A program made the translations under genes and the position numbers. This document shows, in pieces, positions 41,748 through 51,553 of a DNA stretch of 64,000 bases (the first letter of the stretch is position 1; each line of letters begins with the position of its first letter). Below the pieces are notes generated by a model. That model ran no database searches, was not told the DNA's origin, and was given only the letters and a program-made list of their open reading frames with translations. Source of the stretch: Symbiodinium microadriaticum (taxonomy: Eukaryota > Sar > Dinophyceae > Suessiales > Symbiodiniaceae); contig LSRX01000368.1 in NCBI GenBank assembly GCA_001939145.1, positions 473,066-537,065 on the forward strand, read 5' to 3'.

Positions 41748-42298
41748 NNNNNNNNNNNNNNNNNNNNNNNNNNNNNNNNNNNNNNNNNNNNNNNNNNNNN
41801 NNNNNNNNNNNNNNNNNNNNNNNNNNNNNNNNNNNNNNNNNNNNNNNNNNNNNNNNNNNNNNNNNNNNNNNNNNNNNNNNNNNNNNNNNNNNNNNNNNNN
41901 NNNNNNNNNNNNNNNNNNNNNNNNNNNNNNNNNNNNNNNNNNNNNNNNNNNNNNNNNNNNNNNNNNNNNNNNNNNNNNNNNNNNNNNNNNNNNNNNNNNN
42001 NNNNNNNNNNNNNNNNNNNNNNNNNNNNNNNNNNNNNNNNNNNNNNNNNNNNNNNNNNNNNNNNNNNNNNNNNNNNNNNNNNNNNNNNNNNNNNNNNNNN
42101 NNNNNNNNNNNNNNNNNNNNNNNNNNNNNNNNNNNNNNNNNNNNNNNNNNNNNNNNNNNNNNNNNNNNNNNNNNNNNNNNNNNNNNNNNNNNNNNNNNNN
42201 NNNNNNNNNNNNNNNNNNNNNNNNNNNNNNNNNNNNNNNNNNNNNNNNNNNNNNNNNNNNNNNNNNNNNNNNNNNNNNNNNNNNNNNNNNNNNNNNNN
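41748..42298. other. Assembly gap (551 N)
   Basis: C-strand repeats enter from the left and G-strand repeats leave on the right. Confidence 1.
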
Positions 42299-42440
42299 TT
42301 TAGGGTTTGGGGTTTAGGGGTTTGGGGTTTAGGGGTTTAGGGGTCTAGGGTTGAGGGTTTAGGGGTTGAGGGTTTAGGGTTTTAAAGTTTAGGGTTTAGG
42401 GGTTGAGGGTTTAGGGTTTTAAAGTTTAGGGTTTAGGGGC
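42299..42440 (+). repeat. TTTAGGG/TTTAGGGG array with a tandem 42-bp unit
   Basis: After the gap. TTGAGGGTTTAGGGTTTTAA followed by AGTTTAGGG occurs twice. Confidence 0.95.
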
Positions 42441-42697
42441 AGGAATCGGCAGGAACTCCCCGTACCTTTAAGGGGCCTTGGTAAAAACCTGATTACTATA
42501 TTTTTTGGGGGGGTTCCGTATGATAACTATACTATAGTTTATAATGCACCCCCGAAAAACCCTATGGCTAATTATTGAAGCCTTTCTTTTTGCGCACTCA
42601 AAAGCCCTGGAACCCAACTCCCTCAACCAGTCCAGCTCCAGGATTTCTACCGAGGAAGCTCCGTGCGCTTCAGGCTTGGTAGAGTCAGCTTTTGAGG

Positions 42698-42745
42698 CAA
42701 TTAACCCAATAATTCATAAGGAACCCGAGTAGTATTGGTAAGCAT
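42698..42745 (+). mobile_element. Family D-like right end
   Basis: CAATAATTCATAAGGAACCC followed by GTATTGGTAAGCA matches the other family D right ends. Confidence 0.4.
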
Positions 42746-42840
42746 TTCGGCCCGGCGTTTCAAAAAAACTGAGCTTTATTTCAGGGTCTCCAGAGACTCG
42801 CAAAACCCATATGATGATTCAAGATAGATTCCTTAGCTAA

Positions 42841-42937
42841 GGGGGGTAGGTCGCTGGTTCCTTGAGTCACCAAGATAGTGCGGCACCTTTATAAAGACGA
42901 CCCTCATGTCAAAGGGACCATAGTTTAGAGAGCTATT
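42841..42937. mobile_element. Family B element, diverged copy
   Basis: Shares GATAGTGCGGCACCTTTATA and TAGTTTAGAGAGCTATT with other copies. Confidence 0.5.
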
Positions 42938-43071
42938 TGAGGGGGTCTTGAACTCTTTGGGGCAAGTCCACAACGTTCCAAAGGTTCCGACGGGCGGAAC
43001 CCTAAACCCTATACCCTAAACTCGAAACCCTAGACCTTAGAAACACTAAACCCGAAAAGCCTAAACCCTTG

Positions 43072-43155
43072 CACCGGGCCGTCGACACAGAGACGTTGGA
43101 CGCCGATGGCGGAAGTGTCACAGTGACCCTGATGACCGCCTGGAAGGGGCTCAAG
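43072..43155 (+). CDS. Candidate mini-exon between inverted telomere arrays
   Basis: Reads HRAVDTETLDADGGSVTVTL, then MTAWKGLKH and a stop, with strong G/C third positions. CCCTAAA-like repeats lie upstream and TTTAGGG motifs start right after. Its CTCAAGCATT end resembles the end of the 1906-1965 piece. Confidence 0.35.
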
Positions 43156-43159
43156 CATT

Positions 43160-43540
43160 AGGGTGTAGGGTTTAGGGTTTTAGGCAGTGCCTGTAGCCGA
43201 AATTACCTACCTTTTGGGGGATCCTCATCATGGTCTCTGTACAGAGTTCCTTAAAAAGGGAGTTCTTCTGTGCCGCAGGTAGGGTTTAGGGTTTGCAGCG
43301 GTGCTCTCATGCTTCGAGAATATAATATTCTATATTTCGTTTGAAAGCTTCGGATCATCTGGAATCCCACGGAAAGAACTGGCATGTCAACAAGCTCAAA
43401 CAAACATCCCTTCACAAAACATCACTTCTTTAAGGCCTCCCCAAGGTTTAAAATGTTTTTGTTTGCAGGGGTTCCGGGGTTTACGGTTTCGCGAGGTTTA
43501 GGCTTCAAGGGCTGGGTCGTTCAGTGCTTATAGGGTCTAA
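43160..43540. other. Span with TTTAGGG-like motifs, no gene
   Basis: Telomere-like motifs flank plain sequence. A plus frame at 43301-43501 is not convincing. Confidence 0.4.
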
Positions 43541-43561
43541 GCGCCTTGGTTACTCATTTCA

Positions 43562-43758
43562 GGACCCTGACACTTACAGATGCCGCCAATCCTTTTTCCA
43601 TTGCGCACCCATTAATAGGAGAGCAAGGCACGGATCATGGGAAGCTGCTGCCGATGCTGAACACCTGCTATCCGAACATCGGAAGCAGGATTTCAGCTGC
43701 TGTCCCGAGGGTCCGGCGTCGGAAGTTGAGGTTCATCACGCCTAACATGGCGATATGA
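43562..43758 (+). CDS. Candidate exon
   Basis: Follows ACTCATTTCAG. The frame reads TDAANPFSIAHPLIGEQGTD, then HGKLLPMLNTCYPNIGSRIS, and ends in an arginine-rich stretch with a stop at 43756. A second plus frame is open over the same range. The product is unknown. Confidence 0.3.
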
Positions 43759-43917
43759 GCTGCAAAGTACTGCTTTCCAGTTTTTGAAACATGAGACACA
43801 GAGCCGTCTACGATGGAATTTCAGCATGCCCAGAGACTCCAGTATCCCCCAATTGCAGGATCACTTCTTTAGGATTCCTGTCGTGACTTCTACGTGGTCT
43901 TATATTGCACAATTTGA

Positions 43918-43982
43918 ATCTATCTGTGTACCTATCTATCTACCTATCCACCGCTTTGCCTACCTACCTATCTTACTATCTT

Positions 43983-44014
<32 letters not shown>

Positions 44015-44110
44015 CCTATCTACCTACCTATCTTTCTTTCTATCTATTCTATTCTATCTGTCTACCTATCTACTTATCTACCTATCTTACATAAATATAT
44101 ATATATATAT
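43918..44110. repeat. (TCTA)n/(CCTA)n tetranucleotide repeat with a TA tail
   Basis: Imperfect TATC/TACC units followed by (TA)n. Confidence 0.95.
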
Positions 44111-44157
44111 ACGCACAGACATATACACATACCTAGTGGTTCTTAAACATATACTAT

Positions 44158-44557
44158 ATGTCATACTGTTATTCTGGAGTAGCCATTCTTCTGGCCTTGA
44201 TGAGTGGATGTTGGAGCCTCTGTGCAGACGAAGCCACGTCACCAGCGAAGCTCAACACTATCAGGGACGAGCTTGCATGGCTTCAAGACAGCCTACCCAC
44301 CGTGACAGACTTGAAGCTCCTGTACTGTAGCGGCCTTAATGATTAGAATAGGGTTTTGGGTTCATTGATACCATAATTGTTACAAGGAACCCTGAGGAAT
44401 AATATTGGTACCATTTAAGCCTTCTGCATTACATACTGGGATTTCCTTTGCACGCTGTTTCACAGCTTGAGCGCGCTGCTGGAGTTTCGGCAATTCGTTT
44501 TTTCCAGCTGATCTGTCAAGCCACAAACCCCACACCGAGGAGCCCAACTCCAAGTGA
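44158..44557 (+). CDS. Candidate small two-exon gene with a signal-peptide-like start
   Basis: ATG at 44158 opens MSYCYSGVAILLALMSGCWS, a hydrophobic start resembling a signal peptide or membrane anchor, then a helix with ATSPAKLNTIRDELAWLQDS. The frame meets GTAGCGGCC of a family D element at 44327. Joining 44326 to 44508 after the acceptor CGTTTTTTCCAG keeps the frame (SDLSSHKPHTEEPNSK, stop at 44555). A nearer acceptor (GTTTCACAG at 44465) would not fit this phase. About 72 residues. The ATG may instead be internal. Confidence 0.4.
44327..44411 (+). mobile_element. Family D element, copy 2, possible introner
   Basis: GTAGCGGCCTTAATGATTAG at the left and AAGGAACCCTGAGGAATAAT near the right. 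It begins exactly at the proposed donor of the gene at 44.16 kb. Confidence 0.55.
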
Positions 44558-44841
44558 CGGCTGCAAAGAGAAAGCAGATGGCATGACAGGAAGTCCCGTT
44601 TCACGCACTAGGTACTACATGCAGTCCTCCAGCGTAAAAAAGACTAGCTGGAATCCCGAAACCGCAAAGCAACGCAGACTCGACCCCCGCGGCCTCCTCT
44701 GCTAATGACATGGTTGCGAAGAAGATGTTGATAAACAAAGGCAGGCTGCAGGGAATCCTTGATGATGCATTGACGATGAAGAAAGCAATGACCCACCCTT
44801 CGGGGGTGGCGGGGAATTGACCCCGTGACAAATGACTCCGG

Positions 44842-45292
44842 ATGGCACTTACCCTGAGTGCCATTGACTCGTTCCAGTTCGGCTGCGAGAATTCTGGCAA
44901 GATGCCGGTCACTTCGGCATCGACTCGCACTGTCTTTCGAGACAGGGGGTGTGACCAATGTGAGGGTGTCGGCGGCTCACCACCTGTAGTTCGCCACAAG
45001 AAGATTGCCAATGTCGACCGACTGTTGCCGTGGTGGTGCTTACAAATGACAATTGCTCGCGCAATCTTGGTCCTCTGTTCATTTCATCCTGGTGCATGTT
45101 TACCCAGAGGTCCCTAAGTAGTTCATTTTTACGGTTTACATTTCAATCCTATAAGGTAATCCCAAAAAGGAACTACTTAGGGACCTATGGGTACAGTACA
45201 GTTGTGCCCGGAGGATGACAGATGCATGTGGATCCGCACAATCACCTCGTGTGTCTGCTCGTCAATTGATGTTGGAAGCGTGGCCACCTCAA
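44842..45292 (+). CDS. Candidate two-exon coding sequence split by family A copy 7
   Basis: ATG at 44842 opens 91 codons of natural composition (SAIDSFQFGCENSGKMPVTS..., later VRHKKIANVDRLLPWWCLQM and TIARAILVLCSFHPGACLPR). The frame hits a stop inside the family A element. Removing 45110-45196 (87 bp, AGAG/GTCCCT to GGGTACAG) continues in frame as VQLCPEDDRCMWIRTITSCV, then CSSIDVGSVATS, to the donor GTATGT at 45293. A stop lies just upstream of the ATG. The product is unknown. A minus-strand frame overlaps but has no such splice agreement. Confidence 0.5.
45101..45193 (+). mobile_element. Family A element, copy 7, introner-like
   Basis: TACCCAGAGGTCCCTAAGTA on the left and GGAACTACTTAGGGACCTAT with GGGTA on the right. 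The left repeat supplies a GT donor; the right end plus CAG supplies the acceptor. Confidence 0.95.
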
Positions 45293-45414
45293 GTATGTGA
45301 GTTTCATCTGTTCGGGGTGGCGTTCACGGTCACTTCGCCTTATGCATTTTCTTGCAATATCGCCCAGGTCTGCTTTCAGGTTTTTTGTACAGCCTCGTGG
45401 GATGAGGACATGCC

Positions 45415-45690
45415 ATGATTCGCCTGCGACTCGCTCCCTGGCTGCGTTTGTACAGTTTCCAAGTGCTCAGTGCCCACGCCGCTGCTTTGCCTCGACTCTG
45501 TGACCTTCGCCCTTTTGACATGGAATGTTTCCAGCTGCTGCTGGATGACAGTTTGGTTCTACTTGACAGCGGGCTACGTGCAAGGGGTAGCCAATTACTT
45601 CGTAAGTTGCCCAATCCTTTGAGGCTTGCTGATCTATGTGCGGAGCCCCTTTGTGGTGTGACTCGAGGTCAGCGGTCTCCCAGACTTTGA
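45415..45690 (+). CDS. Candidate downstream exon of the 44.84-kb gene (frame undecided)
   Basis: Two plus readings compete. An ATG frame of 91 codons reads MIRLRLAPWLRLYSFQVLSA and on as a leucine-rich helix. The other follows GCGTTTGTACAG at 45456, matches the phase of the 45292 donor and ends at GTAAGT (45602). The first looks more like a protein; the second fits splicing better. Confidence 0.35.
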   Translation: MIRLRLAPWLRLYSFQVLSAHAAALPRLCDLRPFDMECFQLLLDDSLVLLDSGLRARGSQLLRKLPNPLRLADLCAEPLCGVTRGQRSPRL

Positions 45691-45699
45691 GCTGGCAAA

Positions 45700-46271
45700 T
45701 GTAACACGATGGAGAAAACAATGAGAAACTTGATGCTGATGCTGCTTTGGACGAGGTGATGTTGCTTAAGGGGCTACTAATACCACAACAACAAGAACTA
45801 CTACTGCTACTAGTGCTACTACGGCTGCTGCTACTACTACCCGTGCTACTGCTACTCAACTCTGGCTTTGTTCGTCTGCCTCCCTCTGTCAGGTGGGAAA
45901 GTGTCCCTTTGCGATCCGAAAGCTCTGGCCTCTAAACCCTAAATCCGAAAGCTCTTGACCCGGTCTCAGCCTAGACGTTGCAACAGCTGACGGCCAACTC
46001 TCGGAAAATCGGCCTTTGGTCGGATGCTTTGCGTTCGGGATGTTTTAGGATTTGGGAGTTGGGGTACAAGGCACTTAGGGGCTTATCATGGTTTCGGTGG
46101 TGGTCGGTGTAGATCAAGCTTCATGTTGGATACCGATCTTCATATAAAAGCTCTATCCAGGCAAAACAATCTTGAGCGGCTGCCCTCAGGTAAGTAAACG
46201 AACACGACAACGAACACATCATGTAGAACCGTCTGCACAATGTACATGCAACTGTATGACTGCATATGTGC

Positions 46272-46307
<36 letters not shown>

Positions 46308-46345
46308 GTATGTATTAAGTACACACACACATGTGTATATATATA
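45700..46345. other. Unassigned span with microsatellites
   Basis: A CTA/CTG triplet run lies at about 45790-45860 and a GT/TA/CA run at 46262-46345. No supported gene. Confidence 0.4.
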
Positions 46346-46349
46346 ATAT

Positions 46350-47660
46350 AAGCTGTTCTGTTCGAGGATGCTCTGTTCATTTCATTATTCTTTCTAGTCA
46401 CTTCTACATACTTCCATTCAGCTTCATGCCGAATAATGCTGTTATTCTCTATTCCGATCTGCAGCATACTTTATATGATACTATCAAGATTGTGCTGTAC
46501 CATAATACTACGATGAAAGTACACATCAATAGTGTAATGAATGTAGAACTACATATAATAGCAATAACAATGGCAACGACAACCGAATAATATTGATATG
46601 TGATGCAGTAAAGTGCAATAAAGCAAACACAAGGCTACAAACAACGGAGTCGGATGCAGCATATAATGGAGTGACCGAATATTATATAGCGGTTAAAAAC
46701 AGGATAAAGTAAGACATAACACTACCTCTAATATAACGAACATAGCGCAATAAAATTGCATATTGACACGGTGTAGTAGAGTATAGTGTGCTTTTACGCT
46801 TATTATGTAGGAACAAATAAATCAACATGTAGTATGTATAGAAACTAAAAACTCCAATACCATGATAGTATAAAGCGAAATCTTGCAAAGTATAGCAAGA
46901 TATGAAACTAATAATGTAGGATGCTAGAAATATCATGCGCTAAGGCTCTTTATTGTAGTGCACTCTATGTTATGTGATTGTTACCTTAAGGTTGCACGTT
47001 ACACTCTACTACATTGTAAAATGTACTACAGCATACTGTACTAAGTTAGCTTAGGTGTATTATGTTGCATTTTACTGTATTGCATTATCTATTTTGTTTC
47101 ATTAGAACATGGCATATTTTGTACTGTATTTTTGCTCTGGAATATATGATATTGTAATGATTGTTTAAGACGTTGTTTGACATTTTTCAGAATGCACGCA
47201 GAAATATAGTTTTTAAACAGAAGCTTTCTTTCATTACAGTGCAGTATGATCAAACATGCTGTAGCTACTAATGACACTAGGTTACATCATGCTTGACTGG
47301 GCTATGTCACATAATCAAATTTTCGTTGCTAAGTATTAAAAGTTCAAGATGCCAGTACGTATTGATTGCCTGCAGAATCCGTTAAATATATATATATATA
47401 TATATATGTATACACACGTCCTTGTTTGTTGCATTTTGACATATTGCATTTCCTGACAAAGCCCAATATACGTGATCGTTGTACACTTTCGGTTGAGGCA
47501 GTTCTTCCATACTGTTACGACGCATCTTGTGATGCCGTTTTGATGCATTGGTGTTGCAATAATTCGATTCAGATTGGAAGAGATTAGACTAGACCAGGCT
47601 ACGTAAAGTTGCCTTAGATTAGACGCTCGGTGGACACTAGTACAATATATGTAAGTGTGT
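46350..47660. other. AT-rich, low-complexity tract without telomere-like repeats
   Basis: About 1.3 kb, clearly AT-richer than the rest, with recurring TACTGTA, ATAGTATA and TTGCATT words. Frames are short and hydrophobic. It could be cryptic simple sequence or an organelle-derived insert. Confidence 0.6.
47385..47412. repeat. (TA)n microsatellite
   Basis: Pure TA run within the AT-rich tract. Confidence 0.9.
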
Positions 47661-47942
47661 ATCTATAATTATATGTACACAATATGTATGTGCGCATGCA
47701 GCGAGACAAGAACGACTCAACAAACAACGTCACATATATACACGCGAACAGATCCCTTCAACATTGCATGCGGCGAGTAGATGAATGAATTTTCATGGCT
47801 CCACAGTGCTTCGATCTTGGGGGGGGGCAAGCATAGAAAGGCCTCCGGCCTACTCACCTGGACCCTAAACTCGATGGTAACACAAGCGCTTTGGGCTGTA
47901 CAACGCTATCTTACATATTAAGTGGAACAGCGAACCCGGTAA

Positions 47943-48088
47943 GCTGAGGATGCTACAAACTACTCATGCCCCTATGTTGGCCTCATTGCCGAGAAGTTGT
48001 CGGACGTCGAGCCACGTCAGGCACCGTGGAAGCTTGTGCTGACCGAGCCAACTGACGAGCACAACCAGTCAGTCTACACCCAACATGG
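47943..48088 (+). CDS. Coding-like exon ending at a family B element
   Basis: The plus frame is open for 48 codons after a stop: AEDATNYSCPYVGLIAEKLS, then DVEPRQAPWKLVLTEPTDEH and NQSVYTQH. Composition is very natural. It meets GG/GTAGTT, the left terminal repeat of family B copy 5. The acceptor may be GCTGAG just inside the open frame. No family is recognised. Confidence 0.45.
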
Positions 48089-48166
48089 GTAGTTAGGGTC
48101 CTTTTTTTCAAAGGGTGCCGTGCTACATGGGGAAGCTAAAAGGGCCCCCTAGTTTAGAGAACTACC
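48087..48166 (+). mobile_element. Family B element, copy 5, introner-like
   Basis: GGGTAGTTAGGGTCC on the left and GTTTAGAGAACTACC on the right. Proposed intron 48089-48168 (GTAGTT to CTACCAG), after which the frame stays open only nine codons. Confidence 0.8.
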
Positions 48167-48179
48167 AGTACCTACATCT

Positions 48180-48885
48180 CAAATCGTACAACCCATTGAA
48201 TCAACCATTGGCGGTAGCCCGGTAAAGGGCCATCAAATCCGTAAGAAAAACACTGCAAAAGATGCTCGCCAAACCCTCAAGTCCAAAACCCTAACTCCTA
48301 GAATCCCAAAAAACAAGCCTAAAATGCCGAAAACAGAGAGAGCGCACATGAATGTATCTTATGAATGGGGGTTGCAAAACGTGCGCTGCAGGCTCGGTCG
48401 CTCGAAAACTATCGAACCGTGGAGTCTTTATAATGCTCTGTTAAGCTAAATCCTTCTGCAGAAACCATGACAGAGCCCGCCCCCCGTGCTGATGTTGGAC
48501 CCAGTATAGTAAGACCATGTTTCAAAATACTTTTAACACCCGAAACTTTCCACAATCTGCAGGCCCGTTTAACCCCAAAACAAATGATCCCGAAGGCACA
48601 CTTACAAAAATCTCAACCTCGGCTCAGTCGCTCCCTTCACTTCGAAGATTGAGCTGCTGCCCAGGCTTCACACGCCGGGTTGAAGAGCCCTGCAACTACG
48701 TCCTACGCATCTTAAGCTTGATAGGGTCCTATAGTATGTCTTATGGATAGTCTTTCATGTCTGTGCGAAAAAACCTTCTTCTCATTGACACCTTAACATC
48801 TGTCTTCTTGCGCTCGGCATGTGCAGAGGGTTCATGGCCTTAGGGCCTGAGGGCTGCAGGTGCTGTGGTTCAAAAAGGGGTGTAC
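48180..48885. other. Unassigned span
   Basis: A few CCCTAAA-like motifs near 48.28 kb. Plus frames at 48.47-48.75 kb have no recognisable motif. Confidence 0.35.
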
Positions 48886-48890
48886 CATGT

Positions 48891-48984
48891 GAACAGTTCT
48901 CAAAATTGGGGTCCCTTTTTTTGGGCACCCAGTATAGTACGGCCACCCTTATTTAAAAAAGGACCGAAAAAGGGAGAACTACCC
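48891..48984. mobile_element. Family B element, copy 6, with an ATGT target duplication
   Basis: GAACAGTTCTCAAAATTGGG on the left and AGGGAGAACTACCC on the right. ATGT flanks both sides (48887-48890 and 48985-48988). Confidence 0.85.
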
Positions 48985-49071
48985 ATGTAATGGTAAATAG
49001 AGCTTTAGGCTTGAACGTTCGGGTTTACGATGTGTAGCTCAAACAACGTGGGGCTGGCCATGACTCGCGGT

Positions 49072-49152
49072 GTTTAGGGTTTAGGGTTTACGGGTTTACG
49101 GGTTTAGGGGTTTAGGGGTTTAGGGGTTTAGGGCTTAGGGCTTAGGGTTTAG
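49072..49152 (+). repeat. TTTAGGG/TTTAGGGG array
   Basis: G-strand units with TTTACGGG variants. Confidence 0.9.
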
Positions 49153-49266
49153 ACCCTATTCAACTTCAAGTTGGTGCATATTGCAGGGACCTGCGTACTG
49201 CAAACACAGGAATCTCTCAGACCCAAAGGGAAACCCTGAAGCCAATCTTACGAACCAGAAAGCCTA

Positions 49267-49352
49267 CCCTAAGGCTCAAAATCGCCCAAAAGCCGTATAG
49301 AGTATCTTTGGGCCCAAAAGCCTTGCAAGACGAGTCCTTAGAGCCTTCGAGG
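49267..49352 (+). mobile_element. Family H element, copy 2
   Basis: AAATCGCCCAAAAGCCGTAT, then GGGCCCAAAAGCCTTGCAAG and GAGTCCTTAGAGCC. The middle is uninterrupted. Confidence 0.75.
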
Positions 49353-49550
49353 GCTACATCCCAAGGGACGTTCCGTAAACGTAGATTACCATGCTTGAGG
49401 ACTTCATGGCTACCTCAACACCAACAAAAAGGGGTCTTGATAGTTGGAACACAGTTTTTGAAGGATACGAATATATTTTTTAAAAAAAAGCTGTACGCAT
49501 TTGTAAGCACTGTAAATTTCATAAGGGGGCGCTGAGGAGTTGTACTACGA

Positions 49551-49841
49551 ATGGTTCAATCTTCTATAGCTTGCACCATCAAAAACGTCCGTGGGCTCCA
49601 CTTGAAGGCTTGCCGAATGGGTAGTTCCGTTTTAGGATTATTGTTTGTCAAGGTGTTGTACTGTTTTGGGGACCTTAGAAGAGACCCCAATTTAGAGAAC
49701 TACCCAGATCTTTCTTACGTACTCAGGAGGGAAGACTTATTGCATAAGTCAGGCCATACAAAACTGTTTGTAGGTCATGCTCGAAGGCTTGGCAGGTATT
49801 CCGTGCTCAAGGAGTACTGGGCAGTAAGGCAAAGACTTTGA
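49551..49841 (+). CDS. Two-exon coding sequence split by family B copy 7
   Basis: ATG at 49551 opens MVQSSIACTIKNVRGLHLKA, then CRM, to G/GTAGTT at 49621. Removing 49621-49707 (87 bp, ending CTACCCAG) keeps phase: DLSYVLRREDLLHKSGHTKL, then FVGHARRLGRYSVLKEYWAV and RQRL with a stop at 49839. Because 87 is a multiple of three and holds no in-frame stop, the unspliced frame is also open. Basic and helix-like; no family is recognised. Confidence 0.5.
   Translation: MVQSSIACTIKNVRGLHLKACRMGSSVLGLLFVKVLYCFGDLRRDPNLENYPDLSYVLRREDLLHKSGHTKLFVGHARRLGRYSVLKEYWAVRQRL
49619..49705 (+). mobile_element. Family B element, copy 7, introner-like
   Basis: GGGTAGTTCCGTTTTAGG on the left and CAATTTAGAGAACTACCC on the right; the next two bases complete CAG. 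Confidence 0.85.
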
Positions 49842-49859
49842 TGGGGCGGAGGGGGTGTT

Positions 49860-50655
49860 CAGGTTGAAGGTTCAGGGGATAGGGTTGACAGATTAAAGAT
49901 TTTAGGGGTTCACGGCTGCCCTGTTTAGGGGTTTAGGTTGAAGTTCAAGACACTGTGACGAACGGCTCTGGGTTTACAAGTCCGTAAACCCCAGACCAAA
50001 ACTGATGTGCCAGGTTCAGCACTCATCGCTGCTGACATGAATCGTTGCCAGGCCACGCTACGGCAAGGAGCCTGAGGTTTTCCATAACCTAAGCCCTGGA
50101 GCTTACAAGCTGTGTCCTGACCCTGTTTTGTTTAAGGGATCACGAATCTTATGGTTCGGGCCCTACAAAACAATCAAAAGCCCAAAGTAAGCAGACCGAC
50201 AGAACCCATTTCAGGATCTAGGTCGGCTGCTCCAATCAAGCATTGCCTCAGGGTTGATGTGAGGTCTAATTATAGGCAAGCCTCAACCTACACCCTAACT
50301 AAAGCTACAGGTTCAAGAGTGAGGGCTAAGGATTTGCGTTCTGATCTGGCGGGCTTCCATAAGAAGGTAGGTTCATGGTTTAGGGTTTGGGCTGGGATTT
50401 GAGGCAACGGTCCAACCAGGAAGCAACAGCCGCCTGGGTGGTACCTGCTTCAGAGCTTCAGACGTAAGCGACCTAGAAAACCCGATTGAAACAGATTCCT
50501 TGTCCCTAAACCCTTGAACCCGACACCCTACTCTTATCTGCTAGAACTTTAAGTCAGGGTTATGAGGCAACATAGAGGGCTTAGTTAGGACTTGCTACAA
50601 GTCGCTGTCGAGATAAGTACAGAGTGGTCATGTAACTTTTTATATGCTGTGCCAC
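49860..50655. other. Span without a confident gene
   Basis: A plus frame at 50151-50402 is basic and weakly protein-like. Scattered telomere-like motifs. Confidence 0.35.
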
Positions 50656-50660
50656 TTCAG

Positions 50661-50850
50661 CTTCTGCGGCCAGCACGTCAACTTGTGGCCCTACCAATAG
50701 GCCCCTAAGTAGTCCCCTTTTACGGTTTATCTTTAGAATCCTATACGGTAATCACAAAAAGGAACTACTTAGGGGCCTCTGGGTAGACCCAAAATACCGA
50801 TGGAGAGCCCGGCAACAAAGCCAAGCAACGATCACCAAATCGGCTCCCGG
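50661..50850 (+). CDS. Candidate exon pair split by family A copy 8
   Basis: After the acceptor GTGCCACTTCAG the frame reads SAASTSTCGPTN to AATAG/GCCCC. Removing 50701-50786 (86 bp, ending GGGTAG) continues in frame as RPKIPMESPATKPSNDHQIG, then SR. Short exons, so the evidence rests on agreement with the other family A copies. Confidence 0.35.
50692..50785 (+). mobile_element. Family A element, copy 8, introner-like
   Basis: TACCAATAGGCCCCTAAGTA on the left and GGAACTACTTAGGGGCCTCT with GGGTA on the right. Confidence 0.95.
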
Positions 50851-51430
50851 CTTTAGGTTGTCAGGGAACGGAGGTCTCCGCATACAGAAATGGGCTGAAG
50901 GAATTTCCCTTTGCACAAACGCAGGCCCCGCGGTAGCCCTGTCTGACGTCCCTTTGGGGGGGGTGCCTTAGGGTTTAGGGTTTAGGGTGTAGAGAATAGA
51001 GGACTATACACCAAAACCTGTTGCCATGGGCGCCGTAACATGGTCTAGCTACTCCAAACTCCAGGTTCATGTTTCGGAGGAGGTCTTCTGTCTGGTTCGG
51101 GTCTAGGGCTTCTCGCACTGTCCTTTCCTTTTAATACCTTAAACTAAACTATGTAGTTTACGACTGGTACCCACTTCCGGGTGTACTAGTCAGGGTTGCC
51201 GTTTCTTAGCTGAGGAGACGTGGCTCTGGGGGTTGAGGGGTTGAGGTTCTGTTTACAGCACCTCGGAGTTCAGGACGAAGAAAGCCTAAACCCTCAACCC
51301 TACAAAAGGAAACGTGCGGGGCATCTTTGCTGCCTCAAAGTATACCATTTAACGGTTTTGGGTCTTGGTGCCCCCAACCCTGGGAACCAGCTGGCGATGA
51401 CCCCGTTTCTACGGGGGTATAGCCATAATA

Positions 51431-51553
51431 TAGGGGCGGTAATGAGAATAGGGTTTGCGGGCCCGTTATACGATACTTTTTTGGGGCCCACTATACGAAA
51501 CTTATACTAAGGAACCCCCTCAAAATAGTACTCGTATTGAGGCCCCTACATTA
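51431..51553. mobile_element. Family D-like inverted-repeat element
   Basis: TAATGAGAATAGGGTTTGC at the left and GTATTGAGGCCCCTACATTA at the right, the reverse complement of the family D start. Confidence 0.5.

Noticed and set aside
44601..45011. Minus-strand 136-codon frame with a hydrophobic stretch
   Set aside because: It overlaps the plus-strand frame at 44842 that splices in phase around family A copy 7; probably antisense shadow.
45638..45706. Minus-strand C-x2-C-x12-H-x5-H motif resembling a U1/matrin-type zinc finger
   Set aside because: The spacing fits and the end looks like H..G..H, but the frame is flanked by poly-Ser from a triplet repeat and opposes a better-supported plus-strand gene. 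A profile search of this 23-residue piece would decide.
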